Origin: Saccharothrix deserti
GTDB lineage: Bacteria; Actinomycetota; Actinomycetes; Mycobacteriales; Pseudonocardiaceae
Reading direction: 5' to 3'
Assembly (NCBI RefSeq): GCF_009769385.1
Contig: NZ_ML775960.1
Span: forward strand, 368,842-432,841
Length of the DNA: 64,000 bases
The position numbers were made by a program, and so were the translations under genes. The notes beneath the pieces are model-generated. The model saw only the letters and a list, made by a program, of their open reading frames with translations. It searched no databases and was not told the DNA's origin. Positions within the stretch are counted from its first letter, which is position 1; every line of letters starts with the position of its first letter. Shown here piece after piece: positions 49,953-60,702 of this stretch.

Positions 49953-51518
49953 ATGCCCCACACCCACCCGCGGCGGGACGCGCTGCGCCTCGGCGCGTTC
50001 GCCGGCGTCGCCTTGCTGGCGCCCGCCCTGTCCGCCGAAGCCTCGACCGCGGAAGCCTCGACCTCGCACTTCCGGCACGGCGTCGCGTCCGGCGACCCGT
50101 TACCGGACCGGGTCGTGCTGTGGACCCGCGTCACGCCCACCGAGGACAGCGCACCGGGTTCCGGCGTCGGCCCGACCGTCGCGATCACCTACGAGGTGGC
50201 CAAGGACGCGCAGTTCCGCCAGGTCGTGCGGCGGGGTGGCGTGACCACCGGTCCCGATCGCGACCACACGGTCAAGCTGGACGTCGGCGGGCTGCGCCCC
50301 GGCTGCTGGTACTTCTACCGCTTCACGTTCGACGGTCGGCACTCCCCCATCGGCCGCACCCGCACCGCTCCCGCGCACCACGCCGACGTCGACCAGCTGC
50401 GGTTCGGCGTCGTCTCGTGCTCCAGCTGGGTCGCGGGCCACTTCGCCGCCTACCGGCACCTCGCCGAACGCGGCGACCTCGACGCCGTCGTCCACCTCGG
50501 CGACTACCTGTACGAGGACTACATCGGCACGCAGTTCCGCACCCACCAACCGCCCGGTGAGGTGGTGTCGCTGACCGACTACCGGATCCGCCACGCCCAG
50601 TACAAGACCGACCCGGATCTCCAACGCCTGCACGCCACCTACCCGTGGATCATCACCTGGGACGACCACGAGTGGGCGGACAACGCCTGGTCCGACGGCT
50701 CCCCCAGCCACGACGAGACCACCGAGGGCACGTGGGCGCAACGCCGTGCCGCCGCGATGCGCGCCTACCACGAGTGGATGCCCGTGCGCCTCGACGGCGA
50801 CCGCGTCTACCGCCGCCTCCGCTTCGGCACGCTCGCCGAGCTGACCATGCTCGACCTGCGCTCCTACCGCAGCCGACAGGTCGACCCGGGTCAGGTTGAC
50901 GACCCCGGCCGCACCCTCACCGGGCCGGAGCAGATGGCGTTCCTGCGCGACGGCCTGCTGAACACCGACGCGCAGTGGAAGCTGATCGGCAACCCGGTGA
51001 TCTTCTCGCCGCTGCTCGTCCCGCAGGTGCCGCAGGCGGCGGCGGTGACCCAACTCGTCGGGACGACGATCAACAACGACCAGTGGGACGGCTACCCGCA
51101 CGACCGCGACGCGCTGATCAGGCTGCTGGCCGAGCACGACGTGCGCGACACCGTCTTCCTCACCGGTGACGTGCACAGCTCGTGGGCGTTCGAGGTGCCG
51201 GTGGACGAGGCGCTGTACCCGTTGACGGAGGTCGTCGCCACCGAGCTGGTCGTCCCGTCGGTCACCTCGGACAACATCGACGAGCTCACCGGCTCGCCGC
51301 CGCGGACCACGTCGTTGGCGCTGGAGGCCGCGCTGGTCGGGCTCAACCGGCACCTGAAGTGGGTGGAGCTGGACTCGCACGGCTACACCGTGCTGGACGT
51401 GCGGCGCGAGCACGTGCGGATGAACTGGTACTTCCTCGCCGAGCGGACCGATCCGAACTCGGCCGCCGCGTTGGCGAAGACGGTCACGGTCCTGTCCGGC
51501 ACGCAGCGGATCGGTTAG
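49953..51518 (+). CDS. phoD: alkaline phosphatase D (PhoD) family phosphodiesterase/phosphatase
   Basis: A 521-aa exported phosphatase. The N-terminus HPRRDALRLGAFAGVALLAP looks like a twin-arginine (Tat) signal. A beta-sandwich PhoD N-terminal domain follows (FRHGVASGDPLPDRVVLWTR), then the metallophosphatase core with FGVVSCSSW, VHLGDYLYED, ITWDDHEWADN and FLTGDVHSSWAFE. These bind the Fe/Ca cluster of PhoD enzymes, which release phosphate from phosphodiesters and monoesters outside the cell. It is usually Pho-regulated; no clear Pho box was identified in the 111 bases upstream. The start is ATG 49953. Confidence 0.93.
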   Translation: MPHTHPRRDALRLGAFAGVALLAPALSAEASTAEASTSHFRHGVASGDPLPDRVVLWTRVTPTEDSAPGSGVGPTVAITYEVAKDAQFRQVVRRGGVTTGPDRDHTVKLDVGGLRPGCWYFYRFTFDGRHSPIGRTRTAPAHHADVDQLRFGVVSCSSWVAGHFAAYRHLAERGDLDAVVHLGDYLYEDYIGTQFRTHQPPGEVVSLTDYRIRHAQYKTDPDLQRLHATYPWIITWDDHEWADNAWSDGSPSHDETTEGTWAQRRAAAMRAYHEWMPVRLDGDRVYRRLRFGTLAELTMLDLRSYRSRQVDPGQVDDPGRTLTGPEQMAFLRDGLLNTDAQWKLIGNPVIFSPLLVPQVPQAAAVTQLVGTTINNDQWDGYPHDRDALIRLLAEHDVRDTVFLTGDVHSSWAFEVPVDEALYPLTEVVATELVVPSVTSDNIDELTGSPPRTTSLALEAALVGLNRHLKWVELDSHGYTVLDVRREHVRMNWYFLAERTDPNSAAALAKTVTVLSGTQRIG

Positions 51519-51599
51519 CAGCGATCGGTTAGCGGCGGATCGGTTCAGCGGTAGGGCCGTCCCTCCCACGGCGCGGCGGGAGGGACGGCTTCCGCCGCC

Positions 51600-53063
51600 C
51601 TACGGCAGCGTGTCCAGGTGCGGGGCCACCGTGTTGGCGAACTGCCAGTTGTTGGAGGCGTCCCAGTTGATCGACCACGTCATCGCGCCGCGGATGCCCG
51701 GCCACGTCTGCGCGGGCTTGAACGAACCGCAGTTCGTGCCCCTGGCCAGGCAGTTCAGCGCCGCGTTGACGTTGGCGGGCGACTGGTAGCCGCCGCCGGC
51801 ACCGGACGGCGAGGCGGGCAGACCGAGGCCGACCTGGTCCGGTCGCAGGCCGTTCCGGAGTTGGATGCAGGCCAGCGCGACGAGGAAGTCCACCGTGCCC
51901 TGGGCGTAGACCTTCTGGTCGCAGCCCAACATCGAGCCGGAGTTGTAGTACTGCGTGTTGACCACGGTGAGGATGTCCTTCACCGCCAACGCCAGCTTGA
52001 AGTACTCCTGGCCGGTGGACTGCATGTCGATGGTCTGCGGCGCCATCGCGATGACCCGGCCGCCACCCGCGTGGATGGCCCGCAGCGCCTGCGCCATGTA
52101 CGTGGCGTTGACGCCGTTCTCCAGGTCGATGTCCACGCCGTCGAACCCGTAGTTCGCGATCAGGGTCTTGACGCTGTTGGCGAAGTTGGTCGCGGCGGTG
52201 GAGTTGCCGACGCTGATCGTGCCCCTCTCGCCGCCGACCGAGATGACCACCTTCTGGCCGCGGTTCTGGAGGGTGCGCACGTCGGCCTTGAACTGGGCGT
52301 CGGTGTAGCCGCCGAGCTTGCCCGACAACGTCGGGTCGAGGTTGAACGCGACCGCGCCGGGTGTGGTGGTGGCGTCGGCGAACGCGATGGCGACGATGTC
52401 GTAGGTGGTGGGCACGTCGGCGAGCTTGAGCACCCGTGCGCCGTTGTCGAAGTTGTGCCAGTAGCCGGTCAGGGCGTGCTTGGGCAGCGTCGGGTTCGGG
52501 TTGCCGGTCGTGGTCGTTGTCGTGGTGGTTGTCGTCGTGCGGCCGGTGGTGGTCGTGCTGGTCGGCGGGGTGCCCGGACCGTCGAGGCTCACGTCGTCCA
52601 CGTAGAACGTCGGCTGGCCGTACCAGCCGTGCACGTAGATCGTGACGCTGCCGGTCGCGCCGGTGGTGAAGTCGACGGCGAGTTGGCTGAAGCCCGTCGA
52701 GCCCGGCGTCCAGGTGCTCTTGTCGCCGCTGCCGGTGCCCGTCACGCCGAGGTACACGTAACTGCCCTGCACCCAGGCGGACAGCTTGTACGCGGTGTTG
52801 GCCTGCACGGCGATCGTCTGCGAGCAGCGGGCGTTGTCCTGACCGGCGGGAGTGCCCGCCATGGCGTGCGTGCCGCTGCGCTTGGGCGTGGTCACCGCGG
52901 TCGCCGCGGCGGTGCACGTCCACCCGCTGGTGCCGCCCTCGAAACCGGGGTTGACCACCAGGTTGGCGGCCGACGCGCTGCCCGCGACCACCAGGGTCAG
53001 GCCCGCGATCGCCAGCAGGCCCGCCAGCGCCGCGCCTAATGCTCGTCTCGTCCTCGGAACCAC
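51600..53063 (-). CDS. secreted GH18 chitinase with carbohydrate-binding module
   Basis: A 487-aa exported enzyme. The signal peptide covers about 1-33 (ALAGLLAIAGLTLVVAGS). A CBM4/9-like beta-sandwich follows at about 34-172 (NLVVNPGFEGGTSGWTC at its start, VDDVSLDGPG at its end). A threonine-rich linker (about 173-200) leads to a GH18 catalytic domain with the motif FDGVDIDLENG, whose glutamate is the catalytic acid, and AMTWSINWDASN near the end. It hydrolyses chitin or related N-acetylglucosamine polymers. GTG 53063 is chosen because GGAGG lies five bases upstream; in-frame GTGs at 53069 and 53075 are alternatives. Confidence 0.93.
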   Translation of the reverse strand: MVPRTRRALGAALAGLLAIAGLTLVVAGSASAANLVVNPGFEGGTSGWTCTAAATAVTTPKRSGTHAMAGTPAGQDNARCSQTIAVQANTAYKLSAWVQGSYVYLGVTGTGSGDKSTWTPGSTGFSQLAVDFTTGATGSVTIYVHGWYGQPTFYVDDVSLDGPGTPPTSTTTTGRTTTTTTTTTTTGNPNPTLPKHALTGYWHNFDNGARVLKLADVPTTYDIVAIAFADATTTPGAVAFNLDPTLSGKLGGYTDAQFKADVRTLQNRGQKVVISVGGERGTISVGNSTAATNFANSVKTLIANYGFDGVDIDLENGVNATYMAQALRAIHAGGGRVIAMAPQTIDMQSTGQEYFKLALAVKDILTVVNTQYYNSGSMLGCDQKVYAQGTVDFLVALACIQLRNGLRPDQVGLGLPASPSGAGGGYQSPANVNAALNCLARGTNCGSFKPAQTWPGIRGAMTWSINWDASNNWQFANTVAPHLDTLP

Positions 53064-53171
53064 GTCCACCTCCACGTTGTCCTCGGCGGCCAAGCCCAGC
53101 ACGGGTGACGTGGGCCACTCGAAAAATGGACTAGACCACTGTGGCTTGTCAAGAGGTGTGACCATGGGCGG

Positions 53172-53597
53172 ATGACGTTCACCGTTGATGACGCGATCCG
53201 GATCGCACGTGCGGCCCACGACGGGCAGGTCGACAAGTCCGGCAAGCCCTACATCGGCCACCCGCTGCGGGTGATGGGCCGGGTGTCCGGTGAGCACGCG
53301 CGCATGGCGGCCGTGCTGCACGACGTGGTCGAGGACACTTCCGTCACGGGTGACGACCTGCTGGCCGCCGGGTGCCCGCCGGAGGTGGTGGCGACCGTGC
53401 TCGCGTTGAGCCACCGGGACGGCGAGGCGCAGGAGGACTACCTCGCGCGGGTGCGGGCCGACCCGGTCGCGGTGGAGGTGAAGCGGGCGGACATCGCCGA
53501 CAACATGTCGCCGCCCCGGCTGGCACTGCTCGACGTCGCCACCCAGGACCGGCTGCGGGCGAAGTACGCGCGGGCGCTGGACATCCTCGGGCGGTGA
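53172..53597 (+). CDS. small HD-domain protein (SpoT/MESH1-like hydrolase domain)
   Basis: A 141-aa stand-alone HD hydrolase domain. DAIRIARAAHDGQVDKSGKP with the first histidine, YIGHPLRVMGRV, the HD motif AVLHDVVEDTSVT and KRADIADNMSPPR match the (p)ppGpp hydrolase part of SpoT/Rel proteins. No synthetase or TGS domain is present, so it resembles small alarmone hydrolases (MESH1/SAH). It may hydrolyse (p)ppGpp or a related nucleotide; activity is inferred from motifs only. The start is ATG 53172, divergent from the chitinase by 108 bases. Confidence 0.85.
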   Translation: MTFTVDDAIRIARAAHDGQVDKSGKPYIGHPLRVMGRVSGEHARMAAVLHDVVEDTSVTGDDLLAAGCPPEVVATVLALSHRDGEAQEDYLARVRADPVAVEVKRADIADNMSPPRLALLDVATQDRLRAKYARALDILGR

Positions 53598-53770
53598 GGT
53601 CGGGTTCGCCTCGCCGTTACCCGGCCGACGTCTGCGGCGGGGTGCCCCGGTCGGGCGCTGACGCGGTCGTAACAGTTGCGAGGGAGATCACGCCTCATTT
53701 GGCGGCACAAGCCTCTGACGTGCGGCATCATAGTAGGTGAACCGATACAGAGAGACCACCGAAAGGCGAC

Positions 53771-53992
53771 ATGACCAACCCTCTGAAGACCGTTCGCACG
53801 TACCTCGCCACCCGGCGGCAGATCCGCAAGCGGGAAGCGGACCTCAACCGCGAGCTGGCCGACTACAACACCCCGAGCGCTCGGATGGACATGGAAGCGA
53901 TCCTCGCTCGCCACTCCACCCACGAGGCGCGAGAGATCGAAGCGATCCTCCGCCGCCACGCCGTGAACGGCATGCTCCGCAACTACAGCTGA
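53771..53992 (+). CDS. short helical hypothetical protein
   Basis: A 73-aa highly charged helical protein (TVRTYLATRRQIRKREADLN, ILARHSTHEAREIEAIL) with no cysteine, signal or known domain. GAAAGG (53760-53765) precedes the ATG by five bases, and a hairpin terminator follows 18 bases after the stop, so it is a self-contained transcription unit. The 173-base gap upstream contains CATAGT as a possible -10. The two HxxHExRE-like segments are suggestive but not a recognised motif. Confidence 0.62.
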   Translation: MTNPLKTVRTYLATRRQIRKREADLNRELADYNTPSARMDMEAILARHSTHEAREIEAILRRHAVNGMLRNYS

Positions 53993-54010
53993 GCCGCCGC
54001 ACCCTTTCGA

Positions 54011-54045
54011 GGGCCTTCAGGACAGGGGCGTCCTGAGGGCCCTTT
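54011..54045 (+). terminator. terminator of the short hypothetical gene
   Basis: GGGCCTTCAGGAC (54011-54023) pairs with GTCCTGAGGGCCC (54030-54042) with one G-U wobble around AGGGGC, followed by TTT. It lies between the helical small gene and the convergent Uma2 remnant. Confidence 0.8.
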
Positions 54046-54047
54046 CG

Positions 54048-54498
54048 TCATCCCCGGGGCCTTTCACACAGGGTGTCGAGCAGTTCGGCGGGCACGATCC
54101 GCACCGGGTACGGCAGGGTCGCGTCGAACGGATCCTCGCCTGGATCGACCACCCAGTAGCTGCGAACCCCGATGCGCTCATACATCGCCTTCTTGAGGGT
54201 GAGGTCGTACAGCTCTGTTTCCGGCGACAACACCTCGACCGCCAACAGCGGTGCGACCGGCAGCAACTCCTCGGTGAAATCCTCGACGCGGGCCACCAGG
54301 AAGTCAGGCTGCACCTCGGTCGACTCGGACGGCCGCACCGCGAGCGGACCCGGAAGCGCGTGCAGTGTGTCGGGGCATTCGGCGTGCAAGAGGACGATGA
54401 GCATCATGACGGCCATCTGATGCCGAAGGCCAGGCACCGGGCTGACGTGCAGCATCCCCGTCGATGAGTTCGTAACGACGGCCGTCATCAAGGATCAT
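54048..54498 (-). pseudogene. Uma2 family endonuclease-like gene with frameshift
   Basis: The two halves of a Uma2 (PD-(D/E)XK restriction endonuclease-like) protein lie in different frames. ATG 54498, with a strong AGGAGGGG site, opens MILDDGRRYELIDG. The continuation MLHVSPVPGLRHQMAVMMLI, then EVQPDFLVARVEDF, LLAVEVLSPETELYDL and KKAMYERIGVRSYWVVDP, is in the next frame. Deleting one G from the GGGG run at 54456-54459 joins them exactly. The usual N-terminal 25-30 residues are also missing. The catalytic Asp/Glu-x-Lys elements are intact in the second half. It is either a pseudogene or a homopolymer sequencing error. Confidence 0.75.
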
Positions 54499-54617
54499 CG
54501 TGGTCCCCTCCTTCCGGTTGGTGCGCCAACCATGGCGGAGAGAACCCGAGGAAACAGCGATCCGCGCCGACCGGTCACCCGAAGATGTGCCGGTCGGCGC
54601 GGATTTGGCCGGTGGTC

Positions 54618-56462
<1,845 letters not shown>

Positions 56463-56600
56463 TCAGGTTCCTCGCACAGGAAGGACGGGGGCCTATTTCA
56501 ACTGGACAGGGACGGGGCCCATTTCAACTAGACACAGCATCTCACGTCACGCCGCCGTGGCGTTCCACGTGGGCGTGACCGAGGCCATAAGCTGCCCGCC

Positions 56601-57035
56601 GTGTACGCGAACGGTGAGGACGCCCGCCCGGTCAGGGGCGCGGTGCGAGAGGTCCACACGGCCGCGGTGGCGGCCACCCTGGAGTACTCCCCCGACCTGG
56701 ACGGCCTGGCCGATCCGGGCGAGGTGGTGTGGGCCTGGGTGCCCTTCGAGGAGGACGCGAGCCGCGGCAAGGACCGGCCGCTGCTGGTCGTCGGCCGCCA
56801 CCGGCGGGCCCTGCTCGCCCTGATGCTGACCAGCAAGACGCCCGACCGGCACGAGGAGGACGACAGCCTCGACCTGGGCTCGGGCCGCTGGGACCGCGAC
56901 GGCCGGCGCTCCTACCTGCGGTTGGACCGGGTGTTCGAGCTGGACGAGGACGACATCCGGCGTGAGGGCTCGGTGCTGGAGCCGGAGCGGTTCTCGCTGG
57001 TCGTGGACGCGCTGCGGCGGATGGGCTGGCGCTGA
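56601..57035 (+). CDS. PemK/MazF-like protein divergent from lepA
   Basis: A 144-aa protein of the PemK/MazF-like superfamily found next to lepA in many actinobacteria (Rv2405 position). PGEVVWAWVPFEEDASRGKD is the characteristic first strand, followed by RPLLVVGRHRRALLALMLTS and the late VLEPERFSLVVDALRRMGW. No antitoxin gene is adjacent, and the conserved location suggests a housekeeping role rather than a mobile toxin. The start is GTG 56601. A 24-bp hairpin lies directly after the stop. Confidence 0.85.
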   Translation: MYANGEDARPVRGAVREVHTAAVAATLEYSPDLDGLADPGEVVWAWVPFEEDASRGKDRPLLVVGRHRRALLALMLTSKTPDRHEEDDSLDLGSGRWDRDGRRSYLRLDRVFELDEDDIRREGSVLEPERFSLVVDALRRMGWR

Positions 57036-57041
57036 GAGGCG

Positions 57042-57091
57042 GCCCTCCAGGAGTGCTTACCGGACTCGTCCGGTAAGCACTCCTGGAGGGC
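57042..57091. terminator. very long perfect hairpin between convergent genes
   Basis: Bases 57042-57065 and 57068-57091 are perfectly complementary over 24 bp with only TC between. The left arm begins GCCCTCCAGGAGTGC and the right arm ends GCACTCCTGGAGGGC. It sits six bases after the PemK-like stop and 17 before the end of the transglutaminase gene, so it can terminate both transcripts. There is no U-tract. Such length is unusual for a simple terminator. Confidence 0.85.
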
Positions 57092-57108
57092 TTCAGGTAG
57101 CCGACGGA

Positions 57109-57951
57109 CTAGGCGAGCCTGGTCACCTCCACCGTGACGTCCAGCGCCGACGACGCGCCGCCCGAGTAGATGCCCTTCAACGGCGCGACGTCGGCGTAGT
57201 CACGGCCGTGCGCGACCCAGATGTGCCTCGGCCCGACCGGGATGCCGTTGGTCGGGTCGTACCCCCACCAGCCGCCGGTCCACGCCTCGATCCACGCGTG
57301 GCTCTCGCCGCGCACGGTCTCCCGGATGGCGCCGTTCGGCTTGGTGTGCAGGTACCCGGACACGTACCGGGCCGGGATGCCCATCGCGCGCAGCAGCACC
57401 AGCGTGACGTGCGCGAAGTCCTGGCAGACGCCCTCACGGGCCTGCCACGCGTCGGTGGCCGAGCTGTGCACGCCGGTGGTGCCGGACTGGTAGGTCAACT
57501 GCTCGTGCACCCAGTTCGACGCGGCCAGCACCGCGTCCGCCGGTCCCAGTCCCCGCTTGAGCCCGCGCGCCACGGCTGCCAGCTCGCGGTCCCGCGGCAC
57601 GTACCCCGTCCAGTCGAGGAACTCGGTGTACCGGTCGAGCAGCGCGTCCGCGCGCAGGTCGGTCCAGGAGGCGGTGCGCACCGGCTCCTCCTCCGCGCCG
57701 GTCTCCACCACGGACGACGCCACGACCTTCAGCTCCACGTGCGGCGCGTGCAGGTCGAACGACGTGACCTCGGTGCCCCAGTAGTCGGTGTACCGATAGG
57801 CACGGGTCGCGGGCGTCGTCTCGACCCGGCTGACCACCACGTTCTGCCGCCGGTCGGCGCGCGGGGTCATCCGCGCCTCGTTGTAGGACTGGGTCACCGG
57901 CAGCTCGTACCGGTACCCGGTGGTGTGCACGATCCGCACCCGCCACGACAT
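57109..57951 (-). CDS. transglutaminase-like cysteine peptidase of the ATP-grasp/alpha-E triad
   Basis: A 280-aa protein with an N-terminal beta domain (MSWRVRIVHTTGYRYELPVT) and a transglutaminase-like peptidase domain. The catalytic cysteine is in GVCQDFAHVT, the histidine in ESHAWIEAW and the aspartate in GYDPTNG. Together with the alpha-E and circularly permuted ATP-grasp proteins upstream it forms a conserved trio (Rv2409c-Rv2411c position) predicted to make and process a peptide or peptide tag. The ATG lies one base from the alpha-E stop. Confidence 0.92.
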   Translation of the reverse strand: MSWRVRIVHTTGYRYELPVTQSYNEARMTPRADRRQNVVVSRVETTPATRAYRYTDYWGTEVTSFDLHAPHVELKVVASSVVETGAEEEPVRTASWTDLRADALLDRYTEFLDWTGYVPRDRELAAVARGLKRGLGPADAVLAASNWVHEQLTYQSGTTGVHSSATDAWQAREGVCQDFAHVTLVLLRAMGIPARYVSGYLHTKPNGAIRETVRGESHAWIEAWTGGWWGYDPTNGIPVGPRHIWVAHGRDYADVAPLKGIYSGGASSALDVTVEVTRLA

Positions 57952-57952
57952 G

Positions 57953-58897
57953 TCAGATCACCTCGGCGTTCGTCCAGGCGACCCAGGGCGCGGTGTGGAA
58001 GTACTGCTGGGACACCGCCTCGCCGACGTCGCGCACGGTGCCCTGCAACGCCTTGAGCCGACGTGGCAGGTCGTCCAGCAGGTCGTGCGGGCGCAGGAAC
58101 TCCAGGTCGCTGCGCGCCCGGCCGAGCAGCCGCAGCGCCTCGGCCCGTGCGCCGACGCGCACGTGCGGCTGGTGGTCGAGCTGTTCCAGACAGGCTTCGG
58201 CCTGGCGGAGCGCGTGGAACACCGAACGCGGGAACAGCCGGTCGAGCAGCAGGAACTGCACCACCCGCGAGGCGTCCATCGCGCCCCGGTACGTGCGCAG
58301 GTACGTGTCGTGCGCGCCGGCCGACCGGAGCACGGTCACCCAGCCCGGCGACGACGCCTTGTCGCCCACGCGGGACAGCAGCAGCCGCACGATCATGTCG
58401 ACCCGCTCGACCGACCGGCCGAGCACCAGGAACCGCCAGCCGTCGTCGCGGCTCATGGTGGAGTCCGCGAGCCCGGCGAACATCGCCGCCCGCTCCTCCA
58501 CGAACGCGAAGAACGCGTGCGGCCCCATGGCGCGGGCGTACGCCTGCCGTTCCTCCACCGCGTTGTACATCGCGTTGAGGCATTCCCACATCTCGGTGGA
58601 GACGACCTCGCGCGCACCGCGCGTGTTCTCGCGGGCGCTGTTGATCGACGCGACGATCGACCCTGCGTGATCGGACGCGTACGCGACCAGTTCGGTGAGC
58701 GACCACACGTCGAACGACGCGTCCTTCGGTGCGTCGATGCCGAGCACGGCGAGCAGTTGGCGGCTGGTGGCGTCCGGGTCGACGGTGGCGTCCTCCAGCA
58801 GTTGGTGCACCGAGACGTCCAGGATGCGCGCCGTGTCGTCGGCGCGTTCGACGTACCGGCCGATCCAGTACAGGGACTCCGCGTTGCGAGCCAGCAT
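57953..58897 (-). CDS. alpha-E domain protein
   Basis: A 314-aa all-helical alpha-E protein. It opens with the family signature MLARNAESLYWIGRYVERAD and contains ENTRGAREVVSTEMWECLNA, FLVLGRSVERVDMIVRLLL and VVQFLLLDRLFPRSVFHAL. The helical bundle is rich in conserved Glu and Arg. Its biochemical role is unknown, but it always accompanies the ATP-grasp and transglutaminase partners. The start is ATG 58897, sharing one base with the ATP-grasp stop, so the three genes are coupled. Confidence 0.93.
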   Translation of the reverse strand: MLARNAESLYWIGRYVERADDTARILDVSVHQLLEDATVDPDATSRQLLAVLGIDAPKDASFDVWSLTELVAYASDHAGSIVASINSARENTRGAREVVSTEMWECLNAMYNAVEERQAYARAMGPHAFFAFVEERAAMFAGLADSTMSRDDGWRFLVLGRSVERVDMIVRLLLSRVGDKASSPGWVTVLRSAGAHDTYLRTYRGAMDASRVVQFLLLDRLFPRSVFHALRQAEACLEQLDHQPHVRVGARAEALRLLGRARSDLEFLRPHDLLDDLPRRLKALQGTVRDVGEAVSQQYFHTAPWVAWTNAEVI

Positions 58898-60546
58898 CAC
58901 GCCCCCTTCCCTGACTGTTGTTGCTGCTGTTGTTGCTGTTGGGACGTGGTCAGCTCCGGTCCCTGCTCGGCGGCGGGCGATTCCACCGCGGCCATCTTCA
59001 GGCCCGGTTCGGCCAGCTCCCGGTCCACCGTGGACGACCGGGGCGCGAGCACCCACGTGTCCTTCGAGCCGCCGCCCTGCGAGGAGTTGACGACCAGGCT
59101 GCCCTCGGGCAGCGCGACCCTGGTCAGGCCGCCGGGCAGGACGAAGATCGAGTTGCCGTCGTTGACCGCGAACGGACGCAGGTCGACGTGCCGGGGCGCG
59201 AGCCGGTCGCCGACCTTGGTCGGCACGGTGGACAGCTGCACGACGGGCTGCGCGATCCAGCCGCGCGGGTTGGCCTTGATGGTCCGGCGCAGCCCGTTCA
59301 GCTCGCGCACGGAGGCCTGCGGGCCGAACACGATGCCGTAGCCGCCGGAGCCCTCCACCGGCTTGACCACCAGTTCGTCCAGGTGGTCGAGCACGTGCGC
59401 GCATTCCTCGGGCAGCCAGCAGCGGAACGTGTCCACGTTGGGCAGCAGGGGCTTCTCGCCGAGGTAGTACTGCACGATCTCGGGCATGTACGTGTAGACG
59501 AGCTTGTCGTCGGCCAGGCCGTTGCCGACCGCGTTGGCGATGACGACGTTGCCCGCGCGGGCCGCGTTGAGCAGCCCGGCCACGCCGAGCACCGAGTCCG
59601 GGCGGAAGTGCACCGGGTCGAGGAAGTCGTCGTCGATGCGCCGGTAGATGACGTCGACCTGCCGTTCGCCCTCGGTGGTGCGCAGGTAGACGAGGTTGTC
59701 GCGGCAGAACAGGTCACGGCCCTCGACCAGCTCCACGCCCATCTGCCTGGCCAGCAGCGAGTGCTCGAAGTACGCCGAGTTGGCCACGCCGGGCGTGAGC
59801 ACGACGACGTTCGGGTCGGCCGCGTTGGGCGCGGCGGCGTTGCGGAGCGCGCGCAGCAGGTGCACGGCGTAGTCGCCGACGGACCGCACCCGGTGCCGGG
59901 CGAACAGGTCCGGGAACACCCGCGCCATCGTGCGCCGGTTCTCCATCACGTACGACACACCGGACGGGCAGCGCAGGTTGTCCTCCAGGACGCGGAACGT
60001 GCCCACCTCGTCACGCACGAGGTCGACGCCCGCGACGTGGATGCGCACGCCGTTGGGCGGGTTGATCAGCGCGGCCTCGCGGTGGAAGTGCTCGCACGAG
60101 GTGATCAGCCGGCGCGGCAGCACGCCGTCGCGCACGATCTGGGCGTCGCCGTAGATGTCGGCCAGGAACATCTCCAGCGCCCGGACCCGCTGGACGATGC
60201 CGCGTTCCAGCTTCGACCACTCCGACGCGGTGAGCACCCTCGGGATCAGGTCCAGCGGGAACGGCCGCTCCTGGCCGGACAGCGAGAACGTGATGCCCTG
60301 GTCCACGAACGCCCGGTCCAGCGCCTCGGCACGCGCGGTCAGGTCGGCCACCCTGGACGGCGCGATCGACTCGTACAGCGTCCGGTACGCGGAGCGGACC
60401 GAAGAGTCCTCTTCGAACATCTCGTCGTAGGCGTCGGCGTGCGGCCGGGTCGGCTCCAGATAGCCGTCGAACAGCTCACCGAGGCGTGCGACGGCGCGGG
60501 CCGGCGTTCGGCGCAGTCCTGACGTGCGTGCTCGGATGTGCGTCAT
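58897..60546 (-). CDS. circularly permuted ATP-grasp protein
   Basis: A protein of about 549 aa of the CP-ATP-grasp family, predicted to form amide bonds between amino acids or onto a protein. AYDEMFEEDSSVRSAYRTLY is near the start. The permuted ATP-grasp core includes VLEDNLRCPSGVSYVMENR, VIANAVGNGLADDKLVYTYM, LVVKPVEGSGGYGIVFGP and SSQGGGSKDTWVL. A tail of nine glutamines (58915-58941) lies six residues before the end. ATG 60546 is used; an in-frame ATG at 60555 is equally possible, and no ribosome-binding site decides. First gene of the triad. Confidence 0.93.
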   Translation of the reverse strand: MTHIRARTSGLRRTPARAVARLGELFDGYLEPTRPHADAYDEMFEEDSSVRSAYRTLYESIAPSRVADLTARAEALDRAFVDQGITFSLSGQERPFPLDLIPRVLTASEWSKLERGIVQRVRALEMFLADIYGDAQIVRDGVLPRRLITSCEHFHREAALINPPNGVRIHVAGVDLVRDEVGTFRVLEDNLRCPSGVSYVMENRRTMARVFPDLFARHRVRSVGDYAVHLLRALRNAAAPNAADPNVVVLTPGVANSAYFEHSLLARQMGVELVEGRDLFCRDNLVYLRTTEGERQVDVIYRRIDDDFLDPVHFRPDSVLGVAGLLNAARAGNVVIANAVGNGLADDKLVYTYMPEIVQYYLGEKPLLPNVDTFRCWLPEECAHVLDHLDELVVKPVEGSGGYGIVFGPQASVRELNGLRRTIKANPRGWIAQPVVQLSTVPTKVGDRLAPRHVDLRPFAVNDGNSIFVLPGGLTRVALPEGSLVVNSSQGGGSKDTWVLAPRSSTVDRELAEPGLKMAAVESPAAEQGPELTTSQQQQQQQQQSGKGA

Positions 60547-60609
60547 GTGCAACATCTTGACTGTGCAAATGCCCCGAACGCACTACCCGGACGCCGGGAA
60601 GTCCAGGAC

Positions 60610-60631
60610 GGAAACATCCCGGAAACATCCC
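60610..60631. repeat. 11-bp perfect tandem repeat
   Basis: GGAAACATCCC occurs twice in direct succession, followed by GGAAC. It lies in the gap between the divergent ATP-grasp and methyltransferase genes, where a regulator or chance duplication may explain it. Confidence 0.6.
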
Positions 60632-60702
60632 GGAACGCGCCCCCGAACCATCTCGGGGCGATCCCGGATGCGTTCGGAGTGCACTGTCGCGACCCTGGAC
60701 AC

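Noticed and set aside
56601-57035. Toxin-antitoxin module next to lepA
   Set aside because: The PemK-like gene has no neighbouring antitoxin and its place beside lepA is conserved in actinobacteria, so a mobile toxin role is not supported.
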